Source of the DNA: Gallionella sp.
GTDB taxonomy: Bacteria; Pseudomonadota; Gammaproteobacteria; Burkholderiales; Gallionellaceae
Reading direction: 5' to 3'
NCBI GenBank assembly: GCA_028689145.1
Contig: JAQTWT010000002.1
Span: forward strand, 225,533 to 289,532
DNA: 64,000 nt
Shown: positions 46,024 through 54,393 of the stretch, piece after piece
How the letters are laid out: every line of letters starts with the position of its first letter
Position numbering within the stretch: the first letter of the stretch is position 1
Program-made: the position numbers and the translations under genes
The notes under the pieces: model-generated
What the model saw: the letters and a program-made list of their open reading frames with translations, nothing else
Databases searched by the model: none
What the model was told of the DNA's origin: nothing

Positions 46024-48080
46024 GCTTCCTCCAGCCTGGTCGGGTAATGCGGTGCTTCGGAGAGCGGCGGCACCGGTTTTCCGCGCAGGTGGCGCGCGCA
46101 GACGCGCAGCATGTCGATGACGATCAGCCACAGCAGCGCGGCGAAGAACACCGCCAGCACCGCATCCAGCTGCTGGTTGAAGATCAGTTGCGGTGCGACG
46201 GCAGCCTTGTCCGGCGACAATACCCCGGTGGCGAGCTTGTCCGACAGGCTGTTGGCGGCGGCGAGGAAGCCGATGCGCGGGTCGTCGCTGGTGACCTTTT
46301 GCCAGGTCGCGGTGCTGGTGATGACGATCAGCCAAGTCAGCGGCAGCGCGGTGATCCACGCGTATTTTAGCCTGCCGGATTTAACTAGAATGCCGGTCGC
46401 CACGCACAGCGCGATTGCCGCCAAGATCTGGTTGGAGATGCCGAACAGCGGCCACAGGATGTTGACCCCGCCGTTCGGGTCGATCACGCCGATATACAGG
46501 AAATAGCCCCAGGCCGACACCACCACCGCGCTGCTGAACAGCACCGAGGGATACCATGAAGTCTGCCCCATCGGTTTCCATACATTGCCGAGCAAGTCCT
46601 GCAGCATAAAGCGCCCGACGCGCGTGCCCGCATCCAGCGTGGTCAAAATGAACAGCGCCTCGAACATGATGGCGAAGTGGTACCACAGCGCCAGCAGATG
46701 TTCGCCGAACGCGCTGCCGAAGATGCTGGCCATGCCGACCGCCAGCGACGGCGCGCCGCCGGTGCGCGCGAACAGCGTGGTTTCGCCCATCTGCCGCGCC
46801 AGCAGATTCATCTGCTCGACGGTGACCGGAAAGCCCCATGCCGAGATCGTCGCGACCGCTTCCGCCGCTGTTTTGCCGACTACCCCGGCGGGCGAATTGA
46901 TCGCGAAATACACGCCGGGATCGAGCACCGTCGCGGCGATCATCGCCATGATCGCGACGAAGGATTCCAGCGCCATGCCGCCGTAGCCGATCATCGGGAT
47001 GTCGCGTTCGTTGGCCAGCAACTTGGGCGTGGTACCGGAGGCGATCAGCGAATGGAAGCCGGAGATCGCGCCGCAGGCAATGGTGATGAACACGAACGGA
47101 AACAGTTCTCCGCCGAAGATCGGCCCGCTGCCGTCGACGAATTGGGTCAGCGCGGGCATTTTGATGTCGGGGCGCAGCCAGACAATCGCCAGCGCCAGCA
47201 GGATCATGGTGCCGAGCTTCATGAAAGTGGACAGGTAATCGCGCGGTGCCAACAGCAGCCACACCGGCAGGATCGCGGCGGCGAAACCGTAGCCGATCAC
47301 GGCGAAAGCCAGCGGCAGGCCGGGGTGGTCGAACAGCTCGCGCAGCCCGGCTTGCTGGTCGATCCAGCCGCCGCCGGCCACTGCCAGCAACAGCAGAATC
47401 ACGCCGAGCGCCGAGCCTTCCAGCACCCGCCCCGGACGCAGCCTGTACATATACAGGCCGACCAGCATCGCAATGGGAATGGTCGCGGCCACCGTCGAAG
47501 TCGCCCACGGGCTGTGCTTCATCGCGTTGACCACCACCAGGCCGAGCACCGCGATCAGGATCACCATGATCAGGAATGTGGCAATCAGCGCGGCGACACC
47601 GCCGATGCTGCCCAGTTCGTCGCGCGCCATCTGGCCGAGGCTGCGCCCGTCGCGGCGCGTCGAGAAGAATAGCGTCACCATGTCCTGCACGCAGCCGCCC
47701 AGCACCGCTCCGACCAGTATCCATAACGTGCCGGGCAGATAGCCGAACTGCGCGGCCAGCGTCGGGCCGATCAGCGGGCCGGGGCCGGCGATGGCAGCGA
47801 AGTGGTGGCCGAACACCACCCAGCGGTTGGTCGGCATGTAGTCGCGCCCGTTGTTCAACCGCTCGGCCGGTGTGGCGCGGGTCGCGTCGATGCTCAGCAC
47901 CGTCGCGGCGATCCACGCCGCATAGAAGCGGTAGGCGATGGCGTACACGCACAGCGCGGCGGTGATGAACCACAGCGCGTTGATCGATTCGCCGCGGTTC
48001 AGCGCGATGCCACCAATGGCTGCCGCGCCCAGCAGCGCGACAGCCAGCCAGATCAAAAGGGAGGAAAGATTTGTTTTCAT
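46008..48080 (-). CDS. cstA: Carbon starvation protein CstA (pyruvate/peptide transporter)
   Basis: A 690-residue polytopic inner-membrane protein with about 16-18 hydrophobic helices. Family landmarks are DYMPTNRWVVFGHHFAAIAGPGPLIGP, the GAVLGGCVQDMV helix, FVFITIACGAISGFHSLIASGTTPKLLANE and LWPLFGISNQILAAIAL (each a separate conserved block). CstA proteins import pyruvate or peptides in carbon limitation. Unusually GC-rich with long open antisense frames, all of which are shadows. Followed by its partner YbdD. Confidence 0.93.
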   Translation of the reverse strand: MKTNLSSLLIWLAVALLGAAAIGGIALNRGESINALWFITAALCVYAIAYRFYAAWIAATVLSIDATRATPAERLNNGRDYMPTNRWVVFGHHFAAIAGPGPLIGPTLAAQFGYLPGTLWILVGAVLGGCVQDMVTLFFSTRRDGRSLGQMARDELGSIGGVAALIATFLIMVILIAVLGLVVVNAMKHSPWATSTVAATIPIAMLVGLYMYRLRPGRVLEGSALGVILLLLAVAGGGWIDQQAGLRELFDHPGLPLAFAVIGYGFAAAILPVWLLLAPRDYLSTFMKLGTMILLALAIVWLRPDIKMPALTQFVDGSGPIFGGELFPFVFITIACGAISGFHSLIASGTTPKLLANERDIPMIGYGGMALESFVAIMAMIAATVLDPGVYFAINSPAGVVGKTAAEAVATISAWGFPVTVEQMNLLARQMGETTLFARTGGAPSLAVGMASIFGSAFGEHLLALWYHFAIMFEALFILTTLDAGTRVGRFMLQDLLGNVWKPMGQTSWYPSVLFSSAVVVSAWGYFLYIGVIDPNGGVNILWPLFGISNQILAAIALCVATGILVKSGRLKYAWITALPLTWLIVITSTATWQKVTSDDPRIGFLAAANSLSDKLATGVLSPDKAAVAPQLIFNQQLDAVLAVFFAALLWLIVIDMLRVCARHLRGKPVPPLSEAPHYPTRLEEAWARD

Positions 48081-48202
48081 ACGGGTAGCGTTCGGGGAAC
48101 AGAAATTTTATGCGACAATGCTACATTAAAAACTAAAGCATGTTTACATGCTGTTTCAATCGCACCATGCTGCGGCCAAACAAACTAAGATAGAAGGCGT
48201 TT

Positions 48203-49165
48203 TTGGAAAAGCTCAAGCAATTTCTCGCGGCGGATATGTCGGCCGTAGACCGGGTGATACGCACCCGGCTGCATTCGGAAGTGTTGCTGATCAATCAGGT
48301 CGGCGAATACATCGTCAACAGCGGCGGCAAGCGGCTGCGTCCGGCATTGGTGGTGCTGTCCGCCGGTGCCTTCGGCTATCAGGGAAAATACCATCACGAA
48401 CTGGCGGCGGTAGTGGAGTTCATCCATACCGCCACGTTGCTGCATGACGATGTGGTGGACGAATCCGCGTTGCGCCGTGGGCGCGAGACCGCCAACGCGC
48501 TGTTCGGCAATTCCGCCAGCGTGCTGGTCGGCGATTTCCTGTATTCGCGCTCCTTCCAGATGATGGTTGAAGTGGGCGAGATGCGCGTGATGCAGACGCT
48601 GGCCGACGCCACCAACACCATCGCCGAGGGCGAGGTGCTGCAACTGCTCAACTGCAACGACGCGGACGTGGATGCCGCCAACTACATGCGCGTGATCCAT
48701 TGCAAAACCGCCAAATTGTTCGAAGCGGCTATGCGTCTTGGCGCGATTTTGGGCGCTGCCTCCGGTGCGGACGAGGATGCGGTGGCGCGTTACGGCATGC
48801 ATCTCGGCACCGCGTTCCAGCTGATTGACGACGTGCTGGATTATTCTGCCGACGAAGCGCAGACCGGCAAACATCTCGGCGACGACCTCGCCGAAGGCAA
48901 GCCTACTCTGCCGTTGATCTACGCGATGCAGCACGGCACGCCGCAACAGGCCGCCACGGTGCGCGGTGCGATAGAGCAGGGCGACATGGAAAAATTTGCC
49001 GAAGTGCTGGAAATCATCCATGCCACCGGCGCGCTGGACTTCACCCGCAAACAAGCCCTGAACGAAGCAGAGTCGGCCTGTGCGGCTATCGCTGCTCTTG
49101 CCGATTCAAAACACAAGCAATATTTGCTAGAATTGGCGCACTTTGCCGCGACGCGGCAATATTAA
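48203..49165 (+). CDS. ispB: Octaprenyl diphosphate synthase IspB
   Basis: A 320-residue trans-polyprenyl synthase that makes the ubiquinone/menaquinone side chain. First Asp-rich motif LLHDDVVD (Asp82, Asp83, Asp86), second LIDDVLDYS (Asp209, Asp210, Asp213), and GGKRLRPALV near residue 41. The start is TTG at 48203 with GAAGGCG upstream. The TAA stop directly adjoins a MITE-like element and is part of its presumed target duplication. Confidence 0.93.
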   Translation: MEKLKQFLAADMSAVDRVIRTRLHSEVLLINQVGEYIVNSGGKRLRPALVVLSAGAFGYQGKYHHELAAVVEFIHTATLLHDDVVDESALRRGRETANALFGNSASVLVGDFLYSRSFQMMVEVGEMRVMQTLADATNTIAEGEVLQLLNCNDADVDAANYMRVIHCKTAKLFEAAMRLGAILGAASGADEDAVARYGMHLGTAFQLIDDVLDYSADEAQTGKHLGDDLAEGKPTLPLIYAMQHGTPQQAATVRGAIEQGDMEKFAEVLEIIHATGALDFTRKQALNEAESACAAIAALADSKHKQYLLELAHFAATRQY

Positions 49166-49307
49166 GGGAGCCTCTAAAAATTTAGATTGCGCCCAGATGC
49201 AAGGCGCGGAAAAAAATTTCGCCGCGCCGCATATGCATGATATGTAAGCAAGAAATTTTTTCCGCAACGCAGCAGTTGGGATGAAATGTGGATTTTTAGA
49301 GGTTCCC
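49166..49307. mobile_element. MITE-like palindromic element, copy 2
   Basis: A 142-base element with ends GGGAGCCTCTAAAAATT and a complementary terminus ending TTTTTAGAGGTTCCC, flanked on both sides by TTAA, a probable 4-bp target duplication. It matches copy 1 at 14961-15101 over its full length. It lies between the ispB stop and tRNA-Pro and encodes nothing. Confidence 0.75.
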
Positions 49308-49319
49308 TTAAGCGTTGCG

Positions 49320-49396
<77 letters not shown>

Positions 49397-49515
49397 ATTC
49401 AAACAGCACATTAATGTTATCCGGTTAAGTTGCGTTGGAATTGGTTATTCTTTCTTGATAAGCGCAACAGCCAAACAGATAAAAGAGCCAGCCCATCACC
49501 ATACCCCTCCATACG

Positions 49516-50769
49516 TTGCATCCTGCCGGCATCAAGTCGCAAGCCTTGAATTTTCAGGCATTTCCGCCGCTGTCGCTGTATATCCACATCCCCTGGTGCG
49601 TGCGCAAATGCCCGTACTGCGATTTCAATTCGCATGAGGCGCGCACTCCCTCTCCATTGCAGGGAGAGGCTAGGCCTGTCCTGAGCTTGCCGAAGGAGGG
49701 AGAGGGTAGACTCTCTGCGTCACTCGAACAACAATATGTCGCGGCGTTGATCCGCGATCTGGAACTAGCCTTGCCGCTGATCTGGGGACGCAAAGTCTAT
49801 ACGGTGTTCTTCGGCGGCGGCACACCCAGCCTGTTGAGCGGCGAGAGCGTCGCGGAGATTCTGCGTCAGGTGCGCATGTTGCTGCCGCTCGATCTCGGTG
49901 CGGAGATCACGCTGGAGGCCAATCCCGGCACGGTGGAGGCGGCGCGTTTTGCGGCGTATCGCGATGCGGGTGTGAATCGTTTATCGCTGGGCATCCAGAG
50001 TTTCAACGATGTGCATCTGCAAGCGCTGGGGCGCATCCACTCTGCCGATGAAGCAAAGCGTGCGATTGAGATCGCGCAGCAGCATTTCGACAACATCAAT
50101 CTCGACCTGATGTACGCGCTACCGAATCAAAATCTGGATGAAGCGTTGCAGGATACGCAGACCGCGCTGTCGTTCGCGCCGCAGCACATGTCCTGCTACC
50201 ACTTGACGCTGGAGCCGAACACGCTGTTCCACCTCAACCCGCCCGTGCTACCGGACGACGATACGGGCAGCGACATGCAGCAGCGTATCGAGGAATTACT
50301 GGCGGCGCACGGCTATCAGCACTATGAGACTTCCGCGTTCGCGCAGCCGCACCGACAGTCGCGCCACAACCTGAACTACTGGCAGTTCGGCGACTATCTC
50401 GGCATCGGCGCGGGCGCGCACAGCAAGCTGAGTTTTCACGATAAGGTGATCCGACAGATGCGCCACAAACAGCCGCAGGATTATATGAAACAGACGGCAG
50501 AAGATGCGCCGCTGCTCAGCGAGCATGAAGTGCCGCGCGATGAACTGGCATTCGAGTTCATGATGAACGCGCTGCGTCTGAACCAGGGTTTCGATAGCGT
50601 GTTATTTCAGGAGCGCACCAGTCTGCCGCTGCTCGCCATCTGCCGCGAACTGGAGGAAGCAGAACGGCGCGAGTTGTTATTCAGGGATCATCAGCGCATT
50701 GCGCCAACGCAGCTTGGACAACGTTTTTTGAATGATCTGCTGGAGATATTTCTCGGAGACACAAAGTAG
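49516..50769 (+). CDS. hemW: Radical SAM heme chaperone HemW with repeat-derived internal insertion
   Basis: A 417-residue radical SAM protein that delivers heme to respiratory proteins. The [4Fe-4S]-binding CVRKCPYC (Cys28, Cys32, Cys35; C-x3-C-x2-C) is preceded by LYIHIPW. Other motifs are VFFGGGTPSLL, LGIQSFND and GIGAGAHSKLS. Residues about 43-68 (RTPSPLQGEARPVLSLPKEG and following) are encoded by a dispersed repeat inserted in frame and are absent from normal HemW. The start codon is unclear: the TTG at 49516 is the longest option. The TAG stop lies within the next palindromic repeat. Confidence 0.88.
   Translation: MHPAGIKSQALNFQAFPPLSLYIHIPWCVRKCPYCDFNSHEARTPSPLQGEARPVLSLPKEGEGRLSASLEQQYVAALIRDLELALPLIWGRKVYTVFFGGGTPSLLSGESVAEILRQVRMLLPLDLGAEITLEANPGTVEAARFAAYRDAGVNRLSLGIQSFNDVHLQALGRIHSADEAKRAIEIAQQHFDNINLDLMYALPNQNLDEALQDTQTALSFAPQHMSCYHLTLEPNTLFHLNPPVLPDDDTGSDMQQRIEELLAAHGYQHYETSAFAQPHRQSRHNLNYWQFGDYLGIGAGAHSKLSFHDKVIRQMRHKQPQDYMKQTAEDAPLLSEHEVPRDELAFEFMMNALRLNQGFDSVLFQERTSLPLLAICRELEEAERRELLFRDHQRIAPTQLGQRFLNDLLEIFLGDTK
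49645..49712. repeat. Dispersed repeat inserted inside hemW
   Basis: CTCCCTCTCCATTGCAGGGAGAGG, then CCTGTCCTGAGCTTGCCGAAGG, then GAGGGAGAGGGTAG (shown as three parts). The outer CCCTCTCC/GGAGAGGG blocks are complementary, and the core is the inverse of the CCTTCG...CTCAGG repeat found elsewhere. The insert keeps the hemW frame open. Confidence 0.7.
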
Positions 50770-50852
50770 GATGGGTTGAGCGCAGCGATACCCATCGCCA
50801 TGAGTTTTCAAGCCAACGATTGATGGGTATCGCTGCGCTCAACCCATCCTAC
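50766..50852. repeat. Long palindromic repeat (GTAGGATGGG family), copy 1
   Basis: An 87-base near-perfect palindrome: GTAGGATGGGTTGAGCGCAG at the left, complementary sequence ending CTCAACCCATCCTAC at the right. It lies between convergent hemW and trmB and could act as a bidirectional terminator or REP element. The hemW TAG stop is within its first four bases. A second copy lies at 55904-55983. Confidence 0.85.
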
Positions 50853-50861
50853 GCCATACTT

Positions 50862-51548
50862 TTACTTTTTACGGAACACCAGATCCCACACCCCATGCCC
50901 CAGATTGATGCCGCGCTTCTCGAACTTGGTGAGCGGGCGGTAGGCGGGCCGGGGCGCGTAATCCGTTGCGGTATTTTCCAGCAGCGGCTCGGCGCTCAAC
51001 ACTGCCAATACCTGTTCGGCGTAATCCTGCCAGTCGGTGGCGACATGAATATAGCCACCGGGCTTAATTTTCTGCACCAGTTGCGCGATGAACGGCGCCT
51101 GAATCAGGCGGCGCTTGTTGTGACGCGCCTTGTGCCACGGGTCGGGGAAGAAGATATGCACGCCGTCCAGCGTCGCGTCGCCGAGCATGTCGCGCAGCAC
51201 TTCCACCGCATCGTGCTGCATGATGCGGATGTTGCCGATCTGCTGCGCGTCGATCAGCTTGAGCAGATTGCCCACCCCCGGCGTGTGCACCTCCAGCGCG
51301 AGGTAGTCGTTCTCGGGATGCGCCAGCGCGATGGTCGCGGTGCTATCGCCCATGCCGAACCCGATCTCCAGAATCTTCGGCGCAGCACGGCCGAAAGCCT
51401 GCGCGAGATCGAGCGGCTGCGCGGCATAGGCAATACCGAAGCGCGGCAGCAAGGTGTCGCAAGCGCGTTGCTGCGCCGGCGACACGCGGCCTTGTCTCAA
51501 TACGAAACTGCGGATGTGCCTGTTTTTAAGTTCGGAGGTATCGGACAT
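50862..51548 (-). CDS. trmB: tRNA (guanosine(46)-N7)-methyltransferase TrmB
   Basis: A 228-residue methyltransferase forming m7G46 in tRNA. Motifs are [12 protein letters not shown] near the N-terminus, [11 protein letters not shown] (SAM motif I), [35 protein letters not shown] and the C-terminal [17 protein letters not shown]. Every family signature is present. Upstream (51549-51631) lies only repeat sequence. Confidence 0.95.
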   Translation of the reverse strand: MSDTSELKNRHIRSFVLRQGRVSPAQQRACDTLLPRFGIAYAAQPLDLAQAFGRAAPKILEIGFGMGDSTATIALAHPENDYLALEVHTPGVGNLLKLIDAQQIGNIRIMQHDAVEVLRDMLGDATLDGVHIFFPDPWHKARHNKRRLIQAPFIAQLVQKIKPGGYIHVATDWQDYAEQVLAVLSAEPLLENTATDYAPRPAYRPLTKFEKRGINLGHGVWDLVFRKK

Positions 51549-51560
51549 GGTGGTTGTTGT

Positions 51561-51627
51561 TCAGTTACCCTCACCCGCCCTGTCGGGCACCCTCTCCCGC
51601 TTGCGGGAGAGGGGTTGGGGAGAGGGT
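51561..51627. repeat. CCCTCACCC/GGGAGAGGG dispersed repeat
   Basis: CCCTCACCCGCCCTGTCGGG, then CACCCTCTCCCGCTTGCGGG, then AGAGGGGTTGGGGAGAGGG form nested complementary blocks. It fills the space between trmB and thiG. Related blocks occur at 52456-52497 and inside hemW. Confidence 0.65.
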
Positions 51628-51631
51628 GTTT

Positions 51632-52426
51632 TTAGCTGCGTGTCGAACTGATGATCCCGGCCGTCGGCGAGCTCGGGGTGGCGCTGTACAGTTTCTTCGG
51701 CATGCGTCCGGCCAGGAACGCGCTGCGCCCGGCTTCCACCGCCTGCTTCATCGCGCCGGCCATCAGCACCGGCTGTTGCGCGGCGGCGATCGCGGTGTTC
51801 ATCAGTACGCCGTCGCAGCCCAGCTCCATCGCGATCGCGGCATCCGACGCGGTGCCGACGCCTGCATCGACGATCACCGGCACCTGCACGCGCTCCATGA
51901 TGAGCTGCAGGTTCCACGGGTTGAGGATGCCCATGCCGGAACCGATCAGCGAGGCCAGCGGCATGATCGCTACGCAGCCGATGTCTTCCAGTTGTTTGGC
52001 GATGATCGGGTCGTCAGAGGTATAAACCATCACCTGAAAGCCTTCCGCCACCAGCGTCTTCGCGGCGGCGACGGTTTCGATCACGTTCGGGTACAGCGAT
52101 TGCGGATCGCCCAGCACTTCCAGCTTGACCAGACTATGCCCGTCCAGCAGCTCACGCGCCAAGCGCAGCGTGCGCACCGCGTCCTCGGCGCTGTAGCAGC
52201 CGGCGGTGTTGGGCAGCAGTGTGTATTGCGCCGGCGGCAGAATTTCCAGCAAGCTCGGCTCATTGGGGTTCTGCCCGATGTTGCTGCGCCGGATCGCGAT
52301 GGTGACGATCTCCGCGCCGCTGGCCTCGATGGCCGCCTTGGTCTCGGCAAAATCCTTGTATTTACCCGTGCCGACCAGCAACCTGGACGAGTAGCTCTTG
52401 CCCGCGATAATTAATTTGTCGTTCAT
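51632..52426 (-). CDS. thiG: Thiazole synthase ThiG
   Basis: A 264-residue TIM-barrel enzyme that builds the thiazole phosphate of thiamine from 1-deoxyxylulose phosphate, dehydroglycine and ThiS-thiocarboxylate. It shows [46 protein letters not shown] (catalytic Lys), [13 protein letters not shown] and [20 protein letters not shown]. The ATG at 52426 has AGGAA upstream. It follows thiS in the same direction, separated by a repeat. Confidence 0.95.
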   Translation of the reverse strand: MNDKLIIAGKSYSSRLLVGTGKYKDFAETKAAIEASGAEIVTIAIRRSNIGQNPNEPSLLEILPPAQYTLLPNTAGCYSAEDAVRTLRLARELLDGHSLVKLEVLGDPQSLYPNVIETVAAAKTLVAEGFQVMVYTSDDPIIAKQLEDIGCVAIMPLASLIGSGMGILNPWNLQLIMERVQVPVIVDAGVGTASDAAIAMELGCDGVLMNTAIAAAQQPVLMAGAMKQAVEAGRSAFLAGRMPKKLYSATPSSPTAGIISSTRS

Positions 52427-52455
52427 TGATATATTCCTGTTCAATTAAATCTTGC

Positions 52456-52498
52456 TTCCCTCGCCCCAGCGGGGAGAGGGATTGAGGGAGAGGGGGTT
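52456..52498. repeat. CCCTCGCCCC/GGGGAGAGGG dispersed repeat between thiS and thiG
   Basis: CCCTCGCCCCAGCGGGGAGAGG forms a tight hairpin, followed by GAGGGAGAGGGGG. It lies in the thiS-thiG intergenic space and belongs to the same family as 51561-51627. Confidence 0.6.
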
Positions 52499-52700
52499 AA
52501 CCCCCGCCCACCGCCACCACCACTTCCAGCCGGTCGCCATCCGCCAGTTGTTCCGTGGCAAACAGACTGCGCGGCACGATCGCGCCGTTGCGTTCCAGCG
52601 CGATGCGCTTGCCGGTTTGCCCCATCTCTTCGATGAGCGCGGCGATGCTGATGGCTTGTGGAAATTGGCGGGGTTCGCCGTTGATGCTGACCGTTATCAC
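52497..52700 (-). CDS. thiS: Sulfur carrier protein ThiS
   Basis: A 67-residue ubiquitin-like protein ending in the Gly-Gly tail (VVVAVGGG), which is adenylated and thiocarboxylated to donate sulfur to ThiG. It shows the VSINGEPRQFP start and the GKRIALERNGAIVPRS middle typical of ThiS. The start is GTG. Upstream lies the divergent tRNA-Gly; no TPP riboswitch pattern was seen. Confidence 0.93.
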   Translation of the reverse strand: MITVSINGEPRQFPQAISIAALIEEMGQTGKRIALERNGAIVPRSLFATEQLADGDRLEVVVAVGGG

Positions 52701-52742
52701 TTTACTTGTCCGTGTTAGAATGCGCGCCGTATTCTACACTAG

Positions 52743-52816
52743 GCGGGTGTAGTTCAATGGTAGAACGGCAGCTTCCCAAGCTGCATACGACGGTTCGATC
52801 CCGTTCACCCGCTCCA
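52743..52816 (+). tRNA. tRNA-Gly(CCC)
   Basis: A 74-base cloverleaf with an encoded CCA end. Acceptor GCGGGTG/CACCCGC, D-arm AGTTCAATGGTAGAAC, anticodon arm GCAGC-TTCCCAA-GCTGC with anticodon CCC, T-arm ACGGTTCGATCCCGT. Confidence 0.97.
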
Positions 52817-52905
52817 GTTGCGCTGCTGTGGCAGAGTACTTGCGTAGAATCGACTTTGATTCGAGTAAGCTATCCAATAGATTCTTTTGATTTATACTTA
52901 CACAC

Positions 52906-53136
52906 ATGCCCGCACCTGCCGCCACCGTTGAATACTTGAAGCTGTCCGTTTCCGAGCGCATTCAGCTCGTCGAGGACATCTGGGACAGTATTGCCGTGGA
53001 GACAACCAATACCGTTGAATTGTCGCAGACCCAAAAGGCCGAATTACATCGCCGCGCTGCCGCGCACCGCGCTGACCCTTCCACCGCTGTTCCTTGGGAA
53101 CAGGTTCGATCCAAATTATTTCCGGCTAAACCCTGA
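52906..53136 (+). CDS. Addiction-module component (antitoxin-type) protein
   Basis: A 76-residue protein of the putative addiction module component family (TIGR02574 pattern): VEYLKLSVSERIQLVEDIWDSI near the start and the VPWEQVRSKL tail. It is expected to neutralise the downstream RelE/ParE toxin. The stop overlaps the toxin ATG by one base. A TATACT box at 52893-52898 lies only 7 bases before the ATG, and an inverted repeat GAATC-N6-GATTC (52847-52862) is upstream, so transcription may be autoregulated with a very short leader. Confidence 0.85.
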   Translation: MPAPAATVEYLKLSVSERIQLVEDIWDSIAVETTNTVELSQTQKAELHRRAAAHRADPSTAVPWEQVRSKLFPAKP

Positions 53137-53432
53137 TGCGTGTCTTGCTCCGTCCCGAGGCAGAGCAAGAACTTCTGGAGGCTCAAGCCTGGTATGAATC
53201 CAAGGCGCTGGGACTTGGTTTTGAGTTTGCACGTGCCGCCGATGCGGCAGTAGCATCGGCACTACGCAATCCACTTAGTCATCTGCGCATCGAAGAAGAG
53301 TTCCGCCGAGTATTATTTCGCAAGTTTCCTTACATGCTCATCTATCTCCCAAGCTCGGAAGAGTTACTGGTGGTTTCGTTCTTTCACCAGCATCGTGAGC
53401 CGGGGGCTTGGCAGGAACGGTTTGGTGGCTGA
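53136..53432 (+). CDS. RelE/ParE-family toxin
   Basis: A 98-residue ParE/RelE-fold protein: MRVLLRPEAEQELLEAQAWYE start, FEFARAADAAVASALRNP helix, FRRVLFRKFPYMLIY strands and a C-terminal VVSFFHQHREPGAWQER. ParE-type members inhibit gyrase and RelE-type ones cut mRNA; the sequence alone does not settle which applies. It is coupled to the antitoxin gene by a one-base overlap. Confidence 0.9.
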   Translation: MRVLLRPEAEQELLEAQAWYESKALGLGFEFARAADAAVASALRNPLSHLRIEEEFRRVLFRKFPYMLIYLPSSEELLVVSFFHQHREPGAWQERFGG

Positions 53433-53491
53433 AGAAAAGACGTGATGCACCCGGTTATTTATTCTTAACATTCGGCATCTGATCAGTAACT

Positions 53492-54301
53492 ATGGATACA
53501 ACACAAGCATTGCGAGATGCAGAGAACGCGCTACGCGACTTTATCGCTCTTCTTCTATCCAAAGATAACCCAGACTGGGTTTCGCATTGTGGCATTGCGC
53601 CTGATCGTATTGAAAGATGGAAGGAACGAAAAGCAACTGAAGCGAAGCGACAAGAAACCGGGGTTGTAGAGGAACGGCTAATTTATTATGCCGACTTTTA
53701 TGATCTGAAAACAATTCTGAAAAGGAACTGGGCAGGCGAGTTTTCCGCTGCACTTGGAGACTGGAAAACATTTGAAGTCTACATCGGCGAACTCGAAAAA
53801 TTACGCGATGCCGATGCCCATAGAAGGGAGCTTTTGCCTCACCAAAAGCACCTAGTTTTGGGCGTGTCCGGCGAAATTAGAAACCGAATTGTAAGGTATC
53901 GGAGCAAGATGGAAACTCCAGACGACTGCTTCCCACGGATAGAGAGTGTTCGCGATAGCCTCGGCAACCTTTGGGTTCCGGGGTGCGACAAGGGAGACTT
54001 AAAGGCTGTTGGTACAAATGCTTCGTTACGACCGGGCGACATTCTCGAATTTGTCGTAACAGCTACCGATCCAGAAGATATGCCTCTTCAGTATGCTGTG
54101 GCGATTACTGCTGACTCTAGGCCAGAGTGGCAGAGCAATGCTAATTTACGCTTTGTTATAGGCGAGTCTCATATTGGCAGGACATTTTGTCTTGAAGTAT
54201 CGATCCGAAGTCCACGCCCATATCACGCCCGTAGGTCAAATGACGATAGCATTATCTTCATCTATAACGTTTTACCGTGTAGCAAGACTACTGTTGCCTG
54301 A
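53492..54301 (+). CDS. HEPN-motif (Swt1-like) protein with C-terminal beta-sandwich
   Basis: A 269-residue protein. The N-terminal part (about 1-135) is helical and carries an R-x4-H motif, Arg105 and His110 in LEKLRDADAHRRELLPHQ, with a following IRNRIVRYRS helix; this resembles Swt1-type HEPN domains. The C-terminal part (about 150-260) looks like an Ig/cadherin-like beta-sandwich (LRPGDILEFVVTATDPEDMPLQYAV). No signal peptide is visible, so it should be cytoplasmic. It lies 60 bases after the toxin-antitoxin pair and has lower GC than the core genes, so a defence role is plausible. Function is unproven. Confidence 0.65.
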   Translation: MDTTQALRDAENALRDFIALLLSKDNPDWVSHCGIAPDRIERWKERKATEAKRQETGVVEERLIYYADFYDLKTILKRNWAGEFSAALGDWKTFEVYIGELEKLRDADAHRRELLPHQKHLVLGVSGEIRNRIVRYRSKMETPDDCFPRIESVRDSLGNLWVPGCDKGDLKAVGTNASLRPGDILEFVVTATDPEDMPLQYAVAITADSRPEWQSNANLRFVIGESHIGRTFCLEVSIRSPRPYHARRSNDDSIIFIYNVLPCSKTTVA

Positions 54302-54349
54302 TCTGACTACGATACCAACCTCTCTCGGTCAGCCGAACCGCCAGCAAGC

Positions 54350-54393
54350 GTAGGGTGCATTTCATGCATCATGGTGCGCACAGCGCACCCTAC
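54350..54393. repeat. Palindromic repeat (GTAGGGTGC family)
   Basis: GTAGGGTGCATTTCATGCAT at the left and GCGCACAGCGCACCCTAC at the right form a short hairpin. On the minus strand its end reads GTAGGGTGCG and provides the TAG stop of the M48 protease gene. Confidence 0.7.

Noticed and set aside
46381..47973. Long second open frame (530 codons) on the minus strand within cstA
   Set aside because: Very Arg/Asp/Gly-rich translation without any family feature; it is a shadow of the GC-rich cstA gene in another frame.
52440..52750. TPP riboswitch upstream of thiS
   Set aside because: The space between thiS and the divergent tRNA-Gly is only about 40 bases and shows no TPP-aptamer consensus.
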